In this document: positions 1-9,760 of the stretch, piece by piece | Layout: every line of letters starts with the position of its first letter | Numbering within the stretch: position 1 is the first letter of the stretch | DNA from: Pseudoalteromonas sp. P1-9 | Lineage (GTDB): Bacteria; Pseudomonadota; Gammaproteobacteria; Enterobacterales; Alteromonadaceae | NCBI RefSeq assembly: GCF_001399975.1 | Contig: NZ_LKBD01000004.1 | Location: forward strand, 124,001-188,000 | Direction of reading: 5' to 3' | DNA length: 64,000 bases | Program-made: the position numbers and the translations under genes | Notes under the pieces: generated by a model | Told to the model about the DNA's origin: nothing | The model's database searches: none | What the model saw: the letters and a program-made list of their open reading frames with translations, nothing else

Positions 1-40
1 GACGTGAATGCAGTAAATAAGCTGGCACAAAGTGTTGCAT
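1..40 (-). CDS. recO: DNA repair protein RecO, N-terminal fragment (runs off window)
   Basis: Only the first 13 codons are visible, reading MQHFVPAYLLHSR, which resembles the start of RecO (E. coli has AFVLHSR at the same place). The ATG at 40-38 is the first possible start because an in-frame TAA lies two codons upstream, and a TAAGG Shine-Dalgarno precedes it. It begins 10 bp after the era stop, the usual era-recO order. RecO helps load RecA in the RecFOR pathway (family knowledge). The call rests on a short peptide plus synteny. Confidence 0.75.
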   Translation of the reverse strand, partial: MQHFVPAYLLHSR

Positions 41-50
41 TGATTAGGCC

Positions 51-977
51 TTAGTCTTCACCATAGCCTAAGCTGCGAAGTGCGCGTTCATCATCAGCCC
101 AACCTGATTTCACTTTTACCCAAAGTTCTAAGAACACTTTATTATCAAGCATATCTTCAAGATCTTTACGTGCTTCGCGGCCGATAACTTTAAGCTTTTC
201 GCCTTTATTACCAATCACCATGCGTTTTTGTGTTTGGCGCTCAACCAAAATTAAGCCGTTAATTTGCCAAACGCCGTTATCCATCCATTTAAACTGTTCA
301 ATTTCAACAGTCACCGAATACGGTAGCTCATCCCCCATAAAGCGCATTAATTTTTCGCGAATCACTTCTGCCGCTAAAAAGCGCATTGAGCGATCGGTTA
401 CGTAATCTTCTGGGAAGTAAAATTCACATTGAGGCAAAGTGTTATGAACGTGCTGTTTGATTTGTTCAACGCGTTTGCCATGCTTTGCTGAAATTGGGAT
501 CATATCAAGGAAATTACCTTTCGTTGCTAACCACTGCAAATGTGGTAGTAACTCTTCTTTTTCCCTAACGTTATCTTCTTTGTTAATAGCAAGAATCACC
601 GGCACACCACTGCCCATTACCTTAGTAAGTACCATCTCGTCGTCATCTGTCCAACGGGTACCTTCAACCACAAAGATAATCAGTTCCACGTCACCAATTG
701 AACTTGATGCAGCGCGGTTCATTAAACGGTTAATTGCGCGTTTTTCTTCGCTGTGAAGACCTGGAGTATCAACATACACGGCTTGGTATTTGCCTTCAGT
801 ATGAATACCCATAATGCGGTGACGCGTAGTTTGCGGCTTACGTGAGGTAATACTCACTTTTTGCTCAACCAAACGGTTTAACAGCGTTGATTTACCCACA
901 TTTGGGCGACCCACAATGGCAATCATGCCACAATGAGTATCAATTGGCGCATCTAACAGGTCTTTATCAAACGTCAT
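51..977 (-). CDS. era: GTPase Era, 30S ribosome maturation
   Basis: 308-aa KH-domain GTPase that binds the 3' end of 16S rRNA and helps mature the 30S subunit (family knowledge). The G1 loop GRPNVGKS is at residues 23-30, G3 DTPG at 70-73, G4 NKED at 132-135, and a G5-like SAK motif follows. A C-terminal KH domain contains the [13 protein letters not shown] loop. Length is normal for Era (about 300 aa). The start overlaps the end of rnc by 11 bp, so the two are translationally coupled, as in many gammaproteobacteria, and recO follows after 10 bp. Confidence 0.98.
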   Translation of the reverse strand: MTFDKDLLDAPIDTHCGMIAIVGRPNVGKSTLLNRLVEQKVSITSRKPQTTRHRIMGIHTEGKYQAVYVDTPGLHSEEKRAINRLMNRAASSSIGDVELIIFVVEGTRWTDDDEMVLTKVMGSGVPVILAINKEDNVREKEELLPHLQWLATKGNFLDMIPISAKHGKRVEQIKQHVHNTLPQCEFYFPEDYVTDRSMRFLAAEVIREKLMRFMGDELPYSVTVEIEQFKWMDNGVWQINGLILVERQTQKRMVIGNKGEKLKVIGREARKDLEDMLDNKVFLELWVKVKSGWADDERALRSLGYGED

Positions 978-1644
978 CTTTAATCATCTTCAATGCAAGC
1001 TCAGCTGCTTTTTGTTCTGCTTTACGACGCGAACTTCCTTTAGCTACTACTTGAGGTTTATTCTCAATTAAGCACTCAACCGTAAACACTTGGTTGTGCG
1101 CTTGGCCTTTAGTATCAATTACATTATAGCTAGGCAGAGGGATCTTGCGGGCTTGCAGATACTCTTGTAGCAAGGTTTTTGGGTCTTTTTGATTATGCCC
1201 TGGGGTAATTGCTTGTAAACGCGTTTGATACCAGTTGAGTACTAACTCACGACATGTTTCTATGTCTGAATCTAAAAATACAGCACCTATAATTGCTTCA
1301 ACGGCATCAGCAAGCGTTGATTCACGGCGATAACCACCGCTTTTCAGCTCACCCGGACCTAGGCGAAGAAAGTCGCCTAGTTCAAATTCCACACCAAATT
1401 CCGCCAATGTTTGACCGCGTACTAGCGTTGAGCGCATACGGCTTAAATCGCCTTCACGGGCTTTTGGAAATTGATGATACAAAGCATCAGCTATAACGAA
1501 GCTCAAAATCGAGTCACCTAAAAACTCAAGGCGCTCATTGTGAGCACCTCGGTAACTTCTATGGGTCATTGCTTGCTCTAGCAAGCGAACGTCGTTAAAG
1601 CTGTAACCTATCTTCTTAAATAATAAGTTTACGTCTTTAGTCAT
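967..1644 (-). CDS. rnc: Ribonuclease III
   Basis: 225 aa, normal length for RNase III, which cleaves double-stranded RNA in rRNA precursors and mRNAs. The signature NERLEFLGD is at residues 37-45 (metal ligands E40 and D44), and the second acidic cluster [15 protein letters not shown] is at about 111-125 (D113, E116). A C-terminal double-stranded RNA-binding domain covers about 155-222, ending in a [11 protein letters not shown] helix. It sits between lepB (18 bp upstream) and era (11-bp overlap), the conserved lepB-rnc-era order. Confidence 0.98.
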   Translation of the reverse strand: MTKDVNLLFKKIGYSFNDVRLLEQAMTHRSYRGAHNERLEFLGDSILSFVIADALYHQFPKAREGDLSRMRSTLVRGQTLAEFGVEFELGDFLRLGPGELKSGGYRRESTLADAVEAIIGAVFLDSDIETCRELVLNWYQTRLQAITPGHNQKDPKTLLQEYLQARKIPLPSYNVIDTKGQAHNQVFTVECLIENKPQVVAKGSSRRKAEQKAAELALKMIKDDV

Positions 1645-1662
1645 TATTAACTTGTTAAAAGA

Positions 1663-2598
1663 TTATTGAATTTTGCCAAGGCGTTCAAAGCGCACACCAG
1701 TTGGCACCCAAGACGGTAATAAACTGTCTTCGTCTTCTGAAAAAGTAAAGCTCATCCAAATAAATACTGCTTTACCTACTAAATTTTCTTTTGGTACAAA
1801 ACCCCAAACACGGCTATCTTGGCTGTTATCGCGGTTATCACCCATTGCAAAATAATGGCCTTCTGGTACACGCCATTCGTCTTGTGCCGTACCCGCTTGC
1901 TGATAATAGCGACCTGATAATTCAGGCATTGCTGGGTTAATTAAAATATCGTGTGTTAAACCTGAAAGCTGTTCTGTTGCGCGAATTTGTGGCACACCAG
2001 CGAGCATAAACTCACCTTGATTGACAAGTTCACGTTCCATTTTATTAAACTGACCACAAGTTAAGCCTTGGCTATCACTTTGCCCAGCATTACATTTAGG
2101 TTTAATGTAAATTTCTTTATTCCGATAAATAATAGTATCGCCCGGTAAACCCACTACACGTTTAATAAAATCAATTTTATCGTCTTCTGGGTATTTAAAT
2201 ACAAACGGGTCACCACGCTCTGGCGTGCCAACATCCATCAGTTGCGAGCGCCAAACTGGGTCTTTTACACCATAAGAGTACTTTTCCACCAGAATGAAAT
2301 CACCTTTTAATAAGGTTGGCATCATTGAGCCCGATGGAATTTGAAACGGTTCATACAAAAACGAGCGGAAAATAGTAATGGCGGCAACCATAGGAAAAAT
2401 CGACTGCGCTGTTTCAGCAATTGAGTGCTGCGGTGCAATCTGCTCGATCACTTCTTCAGTTAACGGCACACCACTTGCGCCTTGTGCCACGGCAATACGC
2501 TCTTTACGCTTAGGCGCATAAACTAAGTGATCGATTAACCAAATTAGGCCCGAACCTAAGGTCAACAATACTAAAAATATTGAAAAATAACCCGCCAT
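1663..2598 (-). CDS. lepB: Signal peptidase I
   Basis: 311-aa inner-membrane serine protease that removes signal peptides from exported proteins. An N-terminal membrane segment covers about 4-27. A second hydrophobic stretch (about 68-82) leads into the box PSGSMMPTL, with nucleophile S91. The general base is K146 in FIKRVVGLPGD, and the late box GDNRDNSQDSR is present. S91 and K146 match the E. coli Ser/Lys dyad spacing. It lies between lepA (12 bp upstream) and rnc, as in E. coli. Confidence 0.97.
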   Translation of the reverse strand: MAGYFSIFLVLLTLGSGLIWLIDHLVYAPKRKERIAVAQGASGVPLTEEVIEQIAPQHSIAETAQSIFPMVAAITIFRSFLYEPFQIPSGSMMPTLLKGDFILVEKYSYGVKDPVWRSQLMDVGTPERGDPFVFKYPEDDKIDFIKRVVGLPGDTIIYRNKEIYIKPKCNAGQSDSQGLTCGQFNKMERELVNQGEFMLAGVPQIRATEQLSGLTHDILINPAMPELSGRYYQQAGTAQDEWRVPEGHYFAMGDNRDNSQDSRVWGFVPKENLVGKAVFIWMSFTFSEDEDSLLPSWVPTGVRFERLGKIQ

Positions 2599-2610
2599 GT
2601 CATTAACTCC

Positions 2611-4401
2611 TTACTTGCCCACTTTCAAAATGGCTAGGAAGGCGTCTTGAGGTACTTCAACATTACCGAGTTGTTTCATACGCTTTTTACCTTCTTTTTG
2701 TTTTTGTAATAGCTTTTTCTTACGTGATACGTCACCACCGTAACACTTCGCGATTACGTTTTTACGAAGTTGTTTTACAGTAGTACGTGCAATTACATGA
2801 CCACCAATAGTTGCTTGAATCGCAATATCAAACATCTGGCGCGGAATAAGCTCTTTCAGCGCTTCAGCTAACTGACGACCACGCGATTGAGATGCTTCAC
2901 GGTGACAAATAATTGCCAGTGCATCAACACGGTCACCATTGATAAGAATATCTACACGTACCATGTCTGCTGGTTGGAAATGCTTAAAATTATAATCAAG
3001 TGATGCGAAACCACGGCTGGTTGACTTCAATTTATCAAAGAAGTCCATTACTACTTCACCCATCGGCATTTCGTAGGTAATCGCTACTTGGTTGCCGTGA
3101 TAAGCCATTTTTGTTTGCATACCGCGTTTTTCAACGCACAGGGTAATTACGTTACCAAGGTACTCTTGTGGCACAAGAATATTCGCTTCAACGATTGGCT
3201 CGCGAATTTCCTCGATATTACCAACTGGCGGTAAATCAGACGGGTTATCGATGTGAATAACGTTGCCGCCCTTTTCAACAATCTCATACACTACCGTTGG
3301 CGCAGTAGTAATAAGGTCCATGTCGTATTCGCGCTCTAAACGCTCTTGGATAATTTCCATATGTAGCATACCCAAGAAACCACAACGGAAACCAAAACCT
3401 AGCGCAGTTGAATTTTCTGGCTCATAGAATAACGACGCATCGTTTAAGCTTAGTTTTGATAGCGCATCACGGAAGCTTTCATATTCGTCTGATGAAATTG
3501 GGTACATGCCCGCATACACTTGCGGTTTTACCTTTTGGAAACCCGGTAACGGAGCATCAGCTGGCTGACGTTGTAAAGTAATGGTATCACCTACTGGGGC
3601 GCCGTGAATATCTTTAATACCCGCAATAACAAAACCTACTTCACCCGTTCTTAACGTGCCTGTTTCAGTTTGTTTTGGCGTGAAGATACCTACTTTGTCG
3701 GCGATGTGAACTTGACCATTTGACATGATCTGGATTTTATCGCCTTTTTTCAGTTCGCCGTGTTTAATACGTACAAGTGACACAACGCCTTGGTATGGGT
3801 CAAACCATGAATCGATAATCAGCGCTTGTAATGGCTTTTCAGGGTCACCTTCTGGTGGTGGAATATTTTTAACAATATCTTCAAGTACCGCGTCGATACC
3901 TAGACCTGTTTTCGCACTACACTGAGTTGCACCCGTTGCATCGATACCTACGATATCTTCAATTTCTTCTGACACGCGATCAGGATCAGCTTGCGGTAGG
4001 TCGATTTTATTTAGAATTGCGAGTACTTCTAAATCCATTTCAATCGCAGTGTAACAGTTAGCAACTGTTTGTGCTTCTACACCTTGACCAGCATCAACTA
4101 CTAATAGTGCACCTTCACACGCTGCTAATGAACGCGAAACTTCATAGGTAAAGTCAACGTGTCCAGGTGTGTCGATAAAGTTTAGTTGGTATGTTTCGCC
4201 GTCGTTTGCGGTATAGTTTAGCGTAACACTTTGCGCTTTAATGGTAATACCACGCTCACGCTCAAGGTCCATTGAATCCAGTACCTGCTGTTGCATTTCG
4301 CGATCAGATAAACCACCACAGACTTGGATTAAACGATCCGATAAAGTCGATTTACCGTGATCAATGTGGGCAATAATAGAAAAGTTACGAATGTGCTTCA
4401 T
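2611..4401 (-). CDS. lepA: Elongation factor 4 (LepA), back-translocating GTPase
   Basis: 596 aa, full length for LepA/EF4, a translational GTPase that acts on stalled or misassembled ribosomes. The P-loop AHIDHGKST starts near residue 11, G3 DTPGHVDF and G4 NKIDLP follow, and the unique LepA C-terminal domain ends in [15 protein letters not shown]. The start [17 protein letters not shown] is canonical. The gene heads the lepA-lepB-rnc-era-recO run; a 69-bp gap without a clear terminator separates it from rseC upstream. Confidence 0.98.
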   Translation of the reverse strand: MKHIRNFSIIAHIDHGKSTLSDRLIQVCGGLSDREMQQQVLDSMDLERERGITIKAQSVTLNYTANDGETYQLNFIDTPGHVDFTYEVSRSLAACEGALLVVDAGQGVEAQTVANCYTAIEMDLEVLAILNKIDLPQADPDRVSEEIEDIVGIDATGATQCSAKTGLGIDAVLEDIVKNIPPPEGDPEKPLQALIIDSWFDPYQGVVSLVRIKHGELKKGDKIQIMSNGQVHIADKVGIFTPKQTETGTLRTGEVGFVIAGIKDIHGAPVGDTITLQRQPADAPLPGFQKVKPQVYAGMYPISSDEYESFRDALSKLSLNDASLFYEPENSTALGFGFRCGFLGMLHMEIIQERLEREYDMDLITTAPTVVYEIVEKGGNVIHIDNPSDLPPVGNIEEIREPIVEANILVPQEYLGNVITLCVEKRGMQTKMAYHGNQVAITYEMPMGEVVMDFFDKLKSTSRGFASLDYNFKHFQPADMVRVDILINGDRVDALAIICHREASQSRGRQLAEALKELIPRQMFDIAIQATIGGHVIARTTVKQLRKNVIAKCYGGDVSRKKKLLQKQKEGKKRMKQLGNVEVPQDAFLAILKVGK

Positions 4402-4470
4402 ATGTTGGATTCAATACTTCTAAATAAATAGGGTTCAAAATCAAAGCGCCGATTTTACCCTTAATTTGGG

Positions 4471-4920
4471 TTAATCACCATTAATTTGCGTGATTGGTAA
4501 GCTGATTGGGTGAATTTTTTTTATTTTAATGCGATTTTTAAGACCTGTTTGCTTCGCTTTTGCTAGCAAAAACCCGGTATAACCACCTAGCATTGCAGAT
4601 AAAATTTGCCATCCTTCACTAACAACAAAAACATTCGCCGCAACTACGGTAAACACTAAAGCAAGCAGCAAAGGCACCATGTACGTCCACAACGACATTT
4701 TAATGACATGAGAATCATCTAAGGTTAAATCGACTTTTTGCCCGACTTCAAGCTCAGCATCACTTACAATCGTAAGTTCTGAACGTTTATTGGCAAATAG
4801 TTTAGCAAAGGTAAGCGAGCCGCATTTACCATCACAACCACTGCATGCTTGGGGTTTAGGTAATGCAAAAGTGACCAAAGTATTCTCTACTTTGGCCACC
4901 GTAAACGTTTTTTCAATCAT
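4471..4920 (-). CDS. rseC: RseC family protein (sigma-E / SoxR-reducing system)
   Basis: 149-aa inner-membrane protein of the RseC/MucC family. An N-terminal cysteine cluster (C26, C29, C33 in the ACSGCDGKCG region) is followed by two predicted membrane helices at about 75-95 and 98-118 and a basic C-terminal tail. In E. coli RseC has a modest role in sigma-E signalling and helps reduce SoxR with the Rsx complex. Its ATG overlaps the rseB stop by one base (TAATG), so it is coupled to the rpoE-rseAB operon. Confidence 0.93.
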   Translation of the reverse strand: MIEKTFTVAKVENTLVTFALPKPQACSGCDGKCGSLTFAKLFANKRSELTIVSDAELEVGQKVDLTLDDSHVIKMSLWTYMVPLLLALVFTVVAANVFVVSEGWQILSAMLGGYTGFLLAKAKQTGLKNRIKIKKIHPISLPITQINGD

Positions 4921-5864
4921 TAGTTAGCGCGTTGAACTGATTCTGCCACTAGTTTAGCAGTCATTGGCGGCAATTGACCAATCACAGAGACTTCATAGCC
5001 TGGCGCTTGATGAATAAACACTGTTGTAGCACCTGCCGAAAGCGCTTTGCTACGACTATTACTAGCAAGCGGTCTTTGAATAAAGACCGACACTTCAATT
5101 AACCCGTCACTGTAAAGATAGTAATCGGCAAGCTCACCGTTTAAGTTTAACGTTTGACGCTCTGATTTTACCAGTGCGAAACCCGTTGGCATCGCATCAA
5201 CTTGCCATGTTTCAATACTTTGCTCTTCTTTTACAGCGGTTACTGGCGAAGGCAGCTTTTGCTGACTCATTTCGATAAGTTCAACACTCGGTTGTTCACT
5301 GAAACTAACGTTAGTCATTTGCAGCTGCTCAACAATTTCGCCAGCTGCCGACACGTAGGCAGTTTTTAGTGGTAGTTTTGAGTGCTCGTCAAGCCACAAC
5401 CAGTAGTTGAATTTTGCTTGGTCTTTAGATTCGATACGCACCAATTGTGCTACACGACCTGATATCCGTGACTTACCACCAATTGCAAAATGATAATTTG
5501 GTTCCAGTTCACTGATATCGTTAAAAATAATACTTGGGATCGGGCCAGCTAAAGACGAGCTGTTTAAAGAATAAGGTGGGTTTTGTGGCTCAAAATAGGT
5601 AACTATATTGCCAACACGCAACATTTCAACACCCGCACCGTCGAGCAGGCTTAAGTGCTCAAGTTCAGTGCCATTGTGATTTGCATGTCGCCACGCGTAA
5701 GGTTCTATATTATTTCGCCCTTTTACAACAACAAACGAGGCGGTAAAGTTACTGTTTTTGACCGTATTGGCCATTTCTAATAAAAGCTGTTTCGCTTCAT
5801 TAGGTTCAGAAGCAAAGCTTGGCAACGCAACTACAAGCCAAGCTAAGACAACGAATATTCGCAT
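4920..5864 (-). CDS. rseB: RseB, periplasmic sigma-E regulator
   Basis: 314 aa with an N-terminal Sec signal peptide (cleavage expected after SFAS, about residue 19). RseB binds the periplasmic tail of RseA, shields it from DegS, and senses mislocalised lipopolysaccharide or lipoproteins (family knowledge). Both MucB/RseB domains appear present: an N-terminal lipoprotein-binding-like domain and a C-terminal domain with HQAPGYEVSVIGQLPP near the end. It abuts the rseA stop with no gap, and rseC starts on its stop codon. Confidence 0.95.
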   Translation of the reverse strand: MRIFVVLAWLVVALPSFASEPNEAKQLLLEMANTVKNSNFTASFVVVKGRNNIEPYAWRHANHNGTELEHLSLLDGAGVEMLRVGNIVTYFEPQNPPYSLNSSSLAGPIPSIIFNDISELEPNYHFAIGGKSRISGRVAQLVRIESKDQAKFNYWLWLDEHSKLPLKTAYVSAAGEIVEQLQMTNVSFSEQPSVELIEMSQQKLPSPVTAVKEEQSIETWQVDAMPTGFALVKSERQTLNLNGELADYYLYSDGLIEVSVFIQRPLASNSRSKALSAGATTVFIHQAPGYEVSVIGQLPPMTAKLVAESVQRAN

Positions 5865-6470
5865 CTACTGATTGTTCTCCAACTCGTCTTCTTTCGCTTT
5901 TTCAGCTTGAGCAATACGCGATTGTCTTTGATGCTCTAATAACAGCGCACCTAGACGTTTTTCTTCAAGCTCGCGCTGTCCTTTTTGAGCGGTTTCAAGC
6001 GCAGGTTCAGTTGAGTAACTTACTGGCGTTGCAGTACCACCAAAAGGCATGGTTTCTAAATTTTGCAGTTGTGGCTCAGGGCTGATGATATCTGCATCCT
6101 TGGGAACAGATTGCACGCCAATTACCGCAACAGCAGCAACACTTGCTGCAATTGCCATTTGGGCAAACGGTTTTTTCCAATTTGAGATTGCGACTGTGCT
6201 TTGTTGATTTACCGCAGCAACTTGCTCAGCAACGCTTGGCGCTTCTGGCACTTGGCTGTAAGTTTCTTCTTGTTCTAATGCCAGTGCAACTTGATCTGCG
6301 ATATCGATTTGAATAAGTTCTTTGCCTTCACCACGCATTACATCACCAATCAGTGAATAACGCGATGCAGCGTGCTCTAACTCATCCCCCAAATGTCGGC
6401 TCTCTAGGCTGTGTTCATCATCAAACAGTGCCGATATTTGTTCTTTTCGTTTCTCATTCAAATTAGTCAT
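5865..6470 (-). CDS. rseA: RseA, anti-sigma-E factor
   Basis: 201-aa single-pass inner-membrane anti-sigma factor. The N-terminal cytoplasmic domain (about 1-95) carries the sigma-binding pattern QISALFDDEHS...ASRYSLIGDVMRGE, one membrane helix lies at about 102-120, and the rest is periplasmic. Stepwise cleavage by DegS and RseP would release RpoE (family knowledge). It starts 8 bp after rpoE and is directly followed by rseB. The periplasmic end is rich in Q, E and K and poorly conserved, as usual for the family. Confidence 0.95.
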   Translation of the reverse strand: MTNLNEKRKEQISALFDDEHSLESRHLGDELEHAASRYSLIGDVMRGEGKELIQIDIADQVALALEQEETYSQVPEAPSVAEQVAAVNQQSTVAISNWKKPFAQMAIAASVAAVAVIGVQSVPKDADIISPEPQLQNLETMPFGGTATPVSYSTEPALETAQKGQRELEEKRLGALLLEHQRQSRIAQAEKAKEDELENNQ

Positions 6471-6478
6471 AAAGTGAC

Positions 6479-7060
6479 CTATGCATTATTTAAAATTGGA
6501 TTAAGTCGATTATCGATTGCCTCGCGAGCACGGAATATCCGTGATCTCACAGTCCCTACAGGACAGTCCATTATCATGGCAATGTCTTCGTAACTTAATC
6601 CCTCTAATTCGCGTAATGTAATTGCCGTTTTAAGATCATCCGGTAAGCCGTCAATGGTCCTAAAAATTACCTGCTTTATTTCATCGCTTAGCAACAAGTT
6701 TTCTGGTGTTGAATTACTTCTCAGTGCATCAGCGCCATCATAAAATTCTGCATCATCCGCATCAACATCGTTGGCTGGCGGACGGCGCCCTTGTGAAACT
6801 AAATGATTCTTAGCGCAGTTAACAGCTATACGATAAAGCCAAGTGTAAAAAGCACTGTCACCGCGAAAACCAGGTAACGCTCTATATGCTTTAATAAACG
6901 CTTCTTGTGCAATATCAGCAACATCTCCATGGTTAGAGACGTAACGTCCAATTAAGTTCGCAACTTTGTTCTGATATTTTTTAACTAGCACATTGAATGC
7001 GTTTTTATCACCCTGCTGAACTTTTCTTACTAGCGCTAAATCCAAATCCTGCTCGCTCAT
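6479..7060 (-). CDS. rpoE: Extracytoplasmic-stress sigma factor RpoE (sigma-E)
   Basis: 193-aa group IV sigma factor. Region 2 spans about residues 20-95 (DIAQEAFIKAYRAL, FYTWLYRIAVN), and region 4 at about 130-185 contains the helix-turn-helix LSYEDIAMIMDCPVGTVRSRI. Start MSEQDLDLALVRKVQQGDK matches E. coli RpoE closely; an AGAGGAG ribosome site lies a little far (about 11 nt) upstream. A sigma-E-type promoter upstream points to autoregulation. First gene of rpoE-rseA-rseB-rseC. Confidence 0.98.
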   Translation of the reverse strand: MSEQDLDLALVRKVQQGDKNAFNVLVKKYQNKVANLIGRYVSNHGDVADIAQEAFIKAYRALPGFRGDSAFYTWLYRIAVNCAKNHLVSQGRRPPANDVDADDAEFYDGADALRSNSTPENLLLSDEIKQVIFRTIDGLPDDLKTAITLRELEGLSYEDIAMIMDCPVGTVRSRIFRAREAIDNRLNPILNNA

Positions 7061-7407
7061 TCGAGCCGGTACTCCTCTTAATTTATAATCTTTCTCTAGT
7101 TCCCAAGAGTAATGTCACAATATAGGACTCAAGGAGTTTGAAAAAGTTCGAAACATTTTATAAAAACTTTAAATCAATTTATCTTTGTTAATCCTAAACA
7201 TAGATAAATAGACTGTCACAGGGTCACTTTAACACTTTTCCTTAAGCAAAATTAGCATAAAATCACGTTATCGCTATTTCTTCGCTGTTTTTCACATTCT
7301 GATACTACCTGGTAAAATAGACTGTGCGACTTTTGTCTTTTTATCATTGTCATAATTGATGTTATTATATGCCAAATAAATTACCTGCATTGTAAAGTGA
7401 TACCTGT
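7061..7407. other. Intergenic region between divergent rpoE and nadB
   Basis: 347 bp without a gene. The left half holds the rpoE leader and its sigma-E promoter (listed separately). The right half is A+T-rich and must hold the nadB promoter; a TTATTATAT stretch about 40 bp before the nadB ATG is a possible -10 region, but I see no confident -35. No hairpin terminator or small reading frame stood out. Confidence 0.6.
7123..7149 (-). promoter_or_regulatory. Candidate sigma-E promoter of rpoE
   Basis: Reading the minus strand, GAACTT (7149-7144) is followed after 16 bp by TCCTA (7127-7123). This fits the sigma-E pattern GAACTT-N16-TCnnA. It lies about 65-90 bp upstream of the rpoE ATG, as expected for the autoregulated promoter known in related bacteria. 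Pattern match only. Confidence 0.65.
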
Positions 7408-9018
7408 ATGACAAATACACCACAGTTAACAACCGATGTTGTCATCGTAGGAAGTGGTGCTGCTGGACTAACCTTAGCGCTTACCTTAGCAAATCACTGT
7501 CACGTCACCGTATTAAGTAAAGGGCCATTAACTGAAGGCTCAACCATGTATGCCCAAGGTGGCATCGCCGCAGTATTTGATAAAGAAGACAGTGTTGAAT
7601 CACACGTTGAAGACACCCTCGCAGCAGGCGGTGGACTATGTGATCGCGACGCCGTTCATTACACTGCAAGCAACGCAAAAACCTGTATGAAGTGGCTGAT
7701 AGAACAAGGCGTACCATTTGATATGGATAAAAACGCCCTTGGCAAAGAACGCTACCATTTAACCCGTGAAGGCGGTCACAGCCACCGTCGTATTCTGCAT
7801 GCAGCTGATGCCACAGGTAAAGCAGTACAAACCACGCTGATCGACCGCGTAAAAGAGCATGAAAACATTTTGTTGCTTGAACGCTATAATGCAATTGATC
7901 TAATCACCGATGAAAAACTGAATACCACAGGCAAACGCTGCCACGGTTTATATGTGTGGAACCGCATTACCGAACAAGTTGAAATTATTAGTGCTCGCTT
8001 TGTCGCACTTGCCACAGGCGGCGCCAGTAAAGTCTACCTATATACATCAAACCCTGATGTTTCTAGTGGTGACGGCATTGCAATGGCGTGGCGTGCGGGC
8101 TGCCGTGTCGCCAATATGGAATTTAACCAATTTCACCCGACTAGTTTGTATCACCCTGAATTACAAAACTTTTTAATTACCGAAGCAATGCGCGGCGAAG
8201 GGGCGTACTTAAAACGCCCTGATGGTTCACGCTTTATGCCTGATTTTGATGAGCGCGCCGAACTTGCGCCTCGCGATGTAGTTGCGCGCGCCATCGATTA
8301 TGAAATGAAGCGCCTTGGCGCTAACTGCGTATATCTCGATATCAGCCATAAAGATAAAAACTTTATTATCGACCACTTCCCCACTATTTACGCAAAATGC
8401 TTAAGTGTTGGCCTCGATATTACCAAAGAAGCAATTCCTGTGGTTCCAGCGGCGCACTACACTTGTGGCGGCGTAATGACCGATTTTAATGGCAAAACTG
8501 ATTTAGATAATCTTTATGCCATTGGCGAAGTCGCTTATACCGGTCTGCACGGTGCTAACCGTATGGCAAGTAATTCACTGCTTGAGTGCATTGTATTTGC
8601 ACAAGCTGCCGCTAAAGACATTATGGCAAAACTTAATTCGGAACATAACGCTCCAAACATTCCAAACTGGGATGAAAGTCGTGTGACAAACTCTGATGAA
8701 GAAATTGTTATTACCCACAACTGGCACGAACTGCGTTTATTTATGTGGGACTACGTTGGTATTGTTCGCACCACCAAGCGCCTAGAACGAGCGCTTCGTC
8801 GCATTGAGTTACTGCAACAAGAGATTGATGAGTACTACACTAATTTTAGAGTAAGTAATAATCTGCTGGAGCTGCGTAACCTAGTTCAAGTGTCCGAGCT
8901 AATTATTCGCAGTGCGCTTGAACGAAAAGAAAGCCGCGGTCTGCACTATACGCTTGATTACCCAAATCAAACTGAAAACCCAACACCTACCGTGCTACAC
9001 AAAAACGCATCAGCTTAA
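7408..9018 (+). CDS. nadB: L-aspartate oxidase, NAD biosynthesis
   Basis: 536-aa cytosolic flavoenzyme that oxidises L-aspartate to iminoaspartate, the first step of de novo NAD synthesis (NadA then makes quinolinate). The FAD-binding GSGAAG loop is at residues 15-20. Further family motifs are [35 protein letters not shown] and [10 protein letters not shown]. The C-terminal helical domain (about 430-530) is complete. It is divergent from rpoE, as in E. coli, and its last codons overlap the end of convergent ygfX by 4 bp. Confidence 0.97.
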   Translation: MTNTPQLTTDVVIVGSGAAGLTLALTLANHCHVTVLSKGPLTEGSTMYAQGGIAAVFDKEDSVESHVEDTLAAGGGLCDRDAVHYTASNAKTCMKWLIEQGVPFDMDKNALGKERYHLTREGGHSHRRILHAADATGKAVQTTLIDRVKEHENILLLERYNAIDLITDEKLNTTGKRCHGLYVWNRITEQVEIISARFVALATGGASKVYLYTSNPDVSSGDGIAMAWRAGCRVANMEFNQFHPTSLYHPELQNFLITEAMRGEGAYLKRPDGSRFMPDFDERAELAPRDVVARAIDYEMKRLGANCVYLDISHKDKNFIIDHFPTIYAKCLSVGLDITKEAIPVVPAAHYTCGGVMTDFNGKTDLDNLYAIGEVAYTGLHGANRMASNSLLECIVFAQAAAKDIMAKLNSEHNAPNIPNWDESRVTNSDEEIVITHNWHELRLFMWDYVGIVRTTKRLERALRRIELLQQEIDEYYTNFRVSNNLLELRNLVQVSELIIRSALERKESRGLHYTLDYPNQTENPTPTVLHKNASA

Positions 9019-9416
9019 ACATCTCGATAAACGGCTCTCAGTAGCCGTTTTTTATCTTTTGTAGATAACTTGTTTAGTAAAATCAGTTTATTACACTTAC
9101 TTTTTTGCCGTTTAAAGCGAATTAATACAAACCATGCAGTTACGATACTAAACGAACTTATTTCACCGATTTTATTGCCGTCGTGCTGACACAATACACG
9201 CTCATCTTCGAGTAACAAATAACAGTCACTTACTAACGCTCTTTTTAGCTTAAAGAAGCAGATAATACTAACCAGCACGAGAAATACTAAAACAAGTAGA
9301 GCACAGAGAATAGTTTCAGCGGGGAGTAAAGCAAAGAAAAATATAGGCAGGTTAATGCCGAGATAAACACTCGGCACAATGTTAGATTTTGCGACGTACA
9401 ACCTATACGCGGACAC
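9015..9416 (-). CDS. ygfX: YgfX/CptA family inner-membrane protein
   Basis: 133 aa. Two closely spaced hydrophobic helices (about 13-32 and 35-53, the second rich in V, L and F) are followed by a basic cytoplasmic domain. Its place directly after sdhE (14-bp overlap) and opposite ygfZ matches the E. coli sdhE-ygfX pair, where YgfX has been described as the partner of SdhE/CptB. Sequence conservation is weak in this family, so the call rests on topology, size and synteny. Confidence 0.75.
   Translation of the reverse strand: MSAYRLYVAKSNIVPSVYLGINLPIFFFALLPAETILCALLVLVFLVLVSIICFFKLKRALVSDCYLLLEDERVLCQHDGNKIGEISSFSIVTAWFVLIRFKRQKSKCNKLILLNKLSTKDKKRLLRAVYRDV
9029..9055 (+). terminator. Rho-independent terminator of nadB, inside the ygfX 3' end
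   Basis: AACGGCT (9030-9036), a CTCAGT loop, and AGCCGTT (9043-9049) run into a stretch of T. It lies 11 bp after the nadB stop and within the last codons of convergent ygfX. Confidence 0.8.
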
Positions 9417-9654
9417 GATTTAAAATCGTTTTAACCATGTAATCTAGCTCAGCGTCTTCACACTTTTCATGCCCCATAAACCAAGCAAATAAATCAGGAT
9501 CATCGGCCGTAAGTAAGCGTTGAAAAATTGCTTTGTCATTATCTGTTAATGCGTCGTAAGCTTCATCAACAAATGGTCTTAGCAACACATCAAGTTCCAA
9601 CATACCGCGTCGACACGCCCAACGTAATTTAGCCTTGCTATCTAAATTGCTCAT
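9403..9654 (-). CDS. sdhE: FAD assembly factor SdhE
   Basis: 83-aa small helical protein that promotes covalent flavinylation of succinate dehydrogenase (and fumarate reductase). The family motif RRGMLELD, carrying the RGxxE signature, lies near residues 15-22. I place the start at 9654 (MSNLDSKAKLRW), not at an in-frame ATG 19 codons upstream, because it has a good GAGG ribosome site 8 nt upstream and gives the usual length of about 85 aa. It is divergent from ygfZ, which is functionally linked through Fe-S and flavin enzymes. Confidence 0.95.
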   Translation of the reverse strand: MSNLDSKAKLRWACRRGMLELDVLLRPFVDEAYDALTDNDKAIFQRLLTADDPDLFAWFMGHEKCEDAELDYMVKTILNRVRV

Positions 9655-9760
9655 TTTATACCTCGTTAATTCACGCACCTTAATAGTAGCAAAAGCTAAG
9701 CATGCAATCATCAGGAATCTAAGTTAAAATCAAGGCATTAATTTTCAGTGGTAGGGTATT

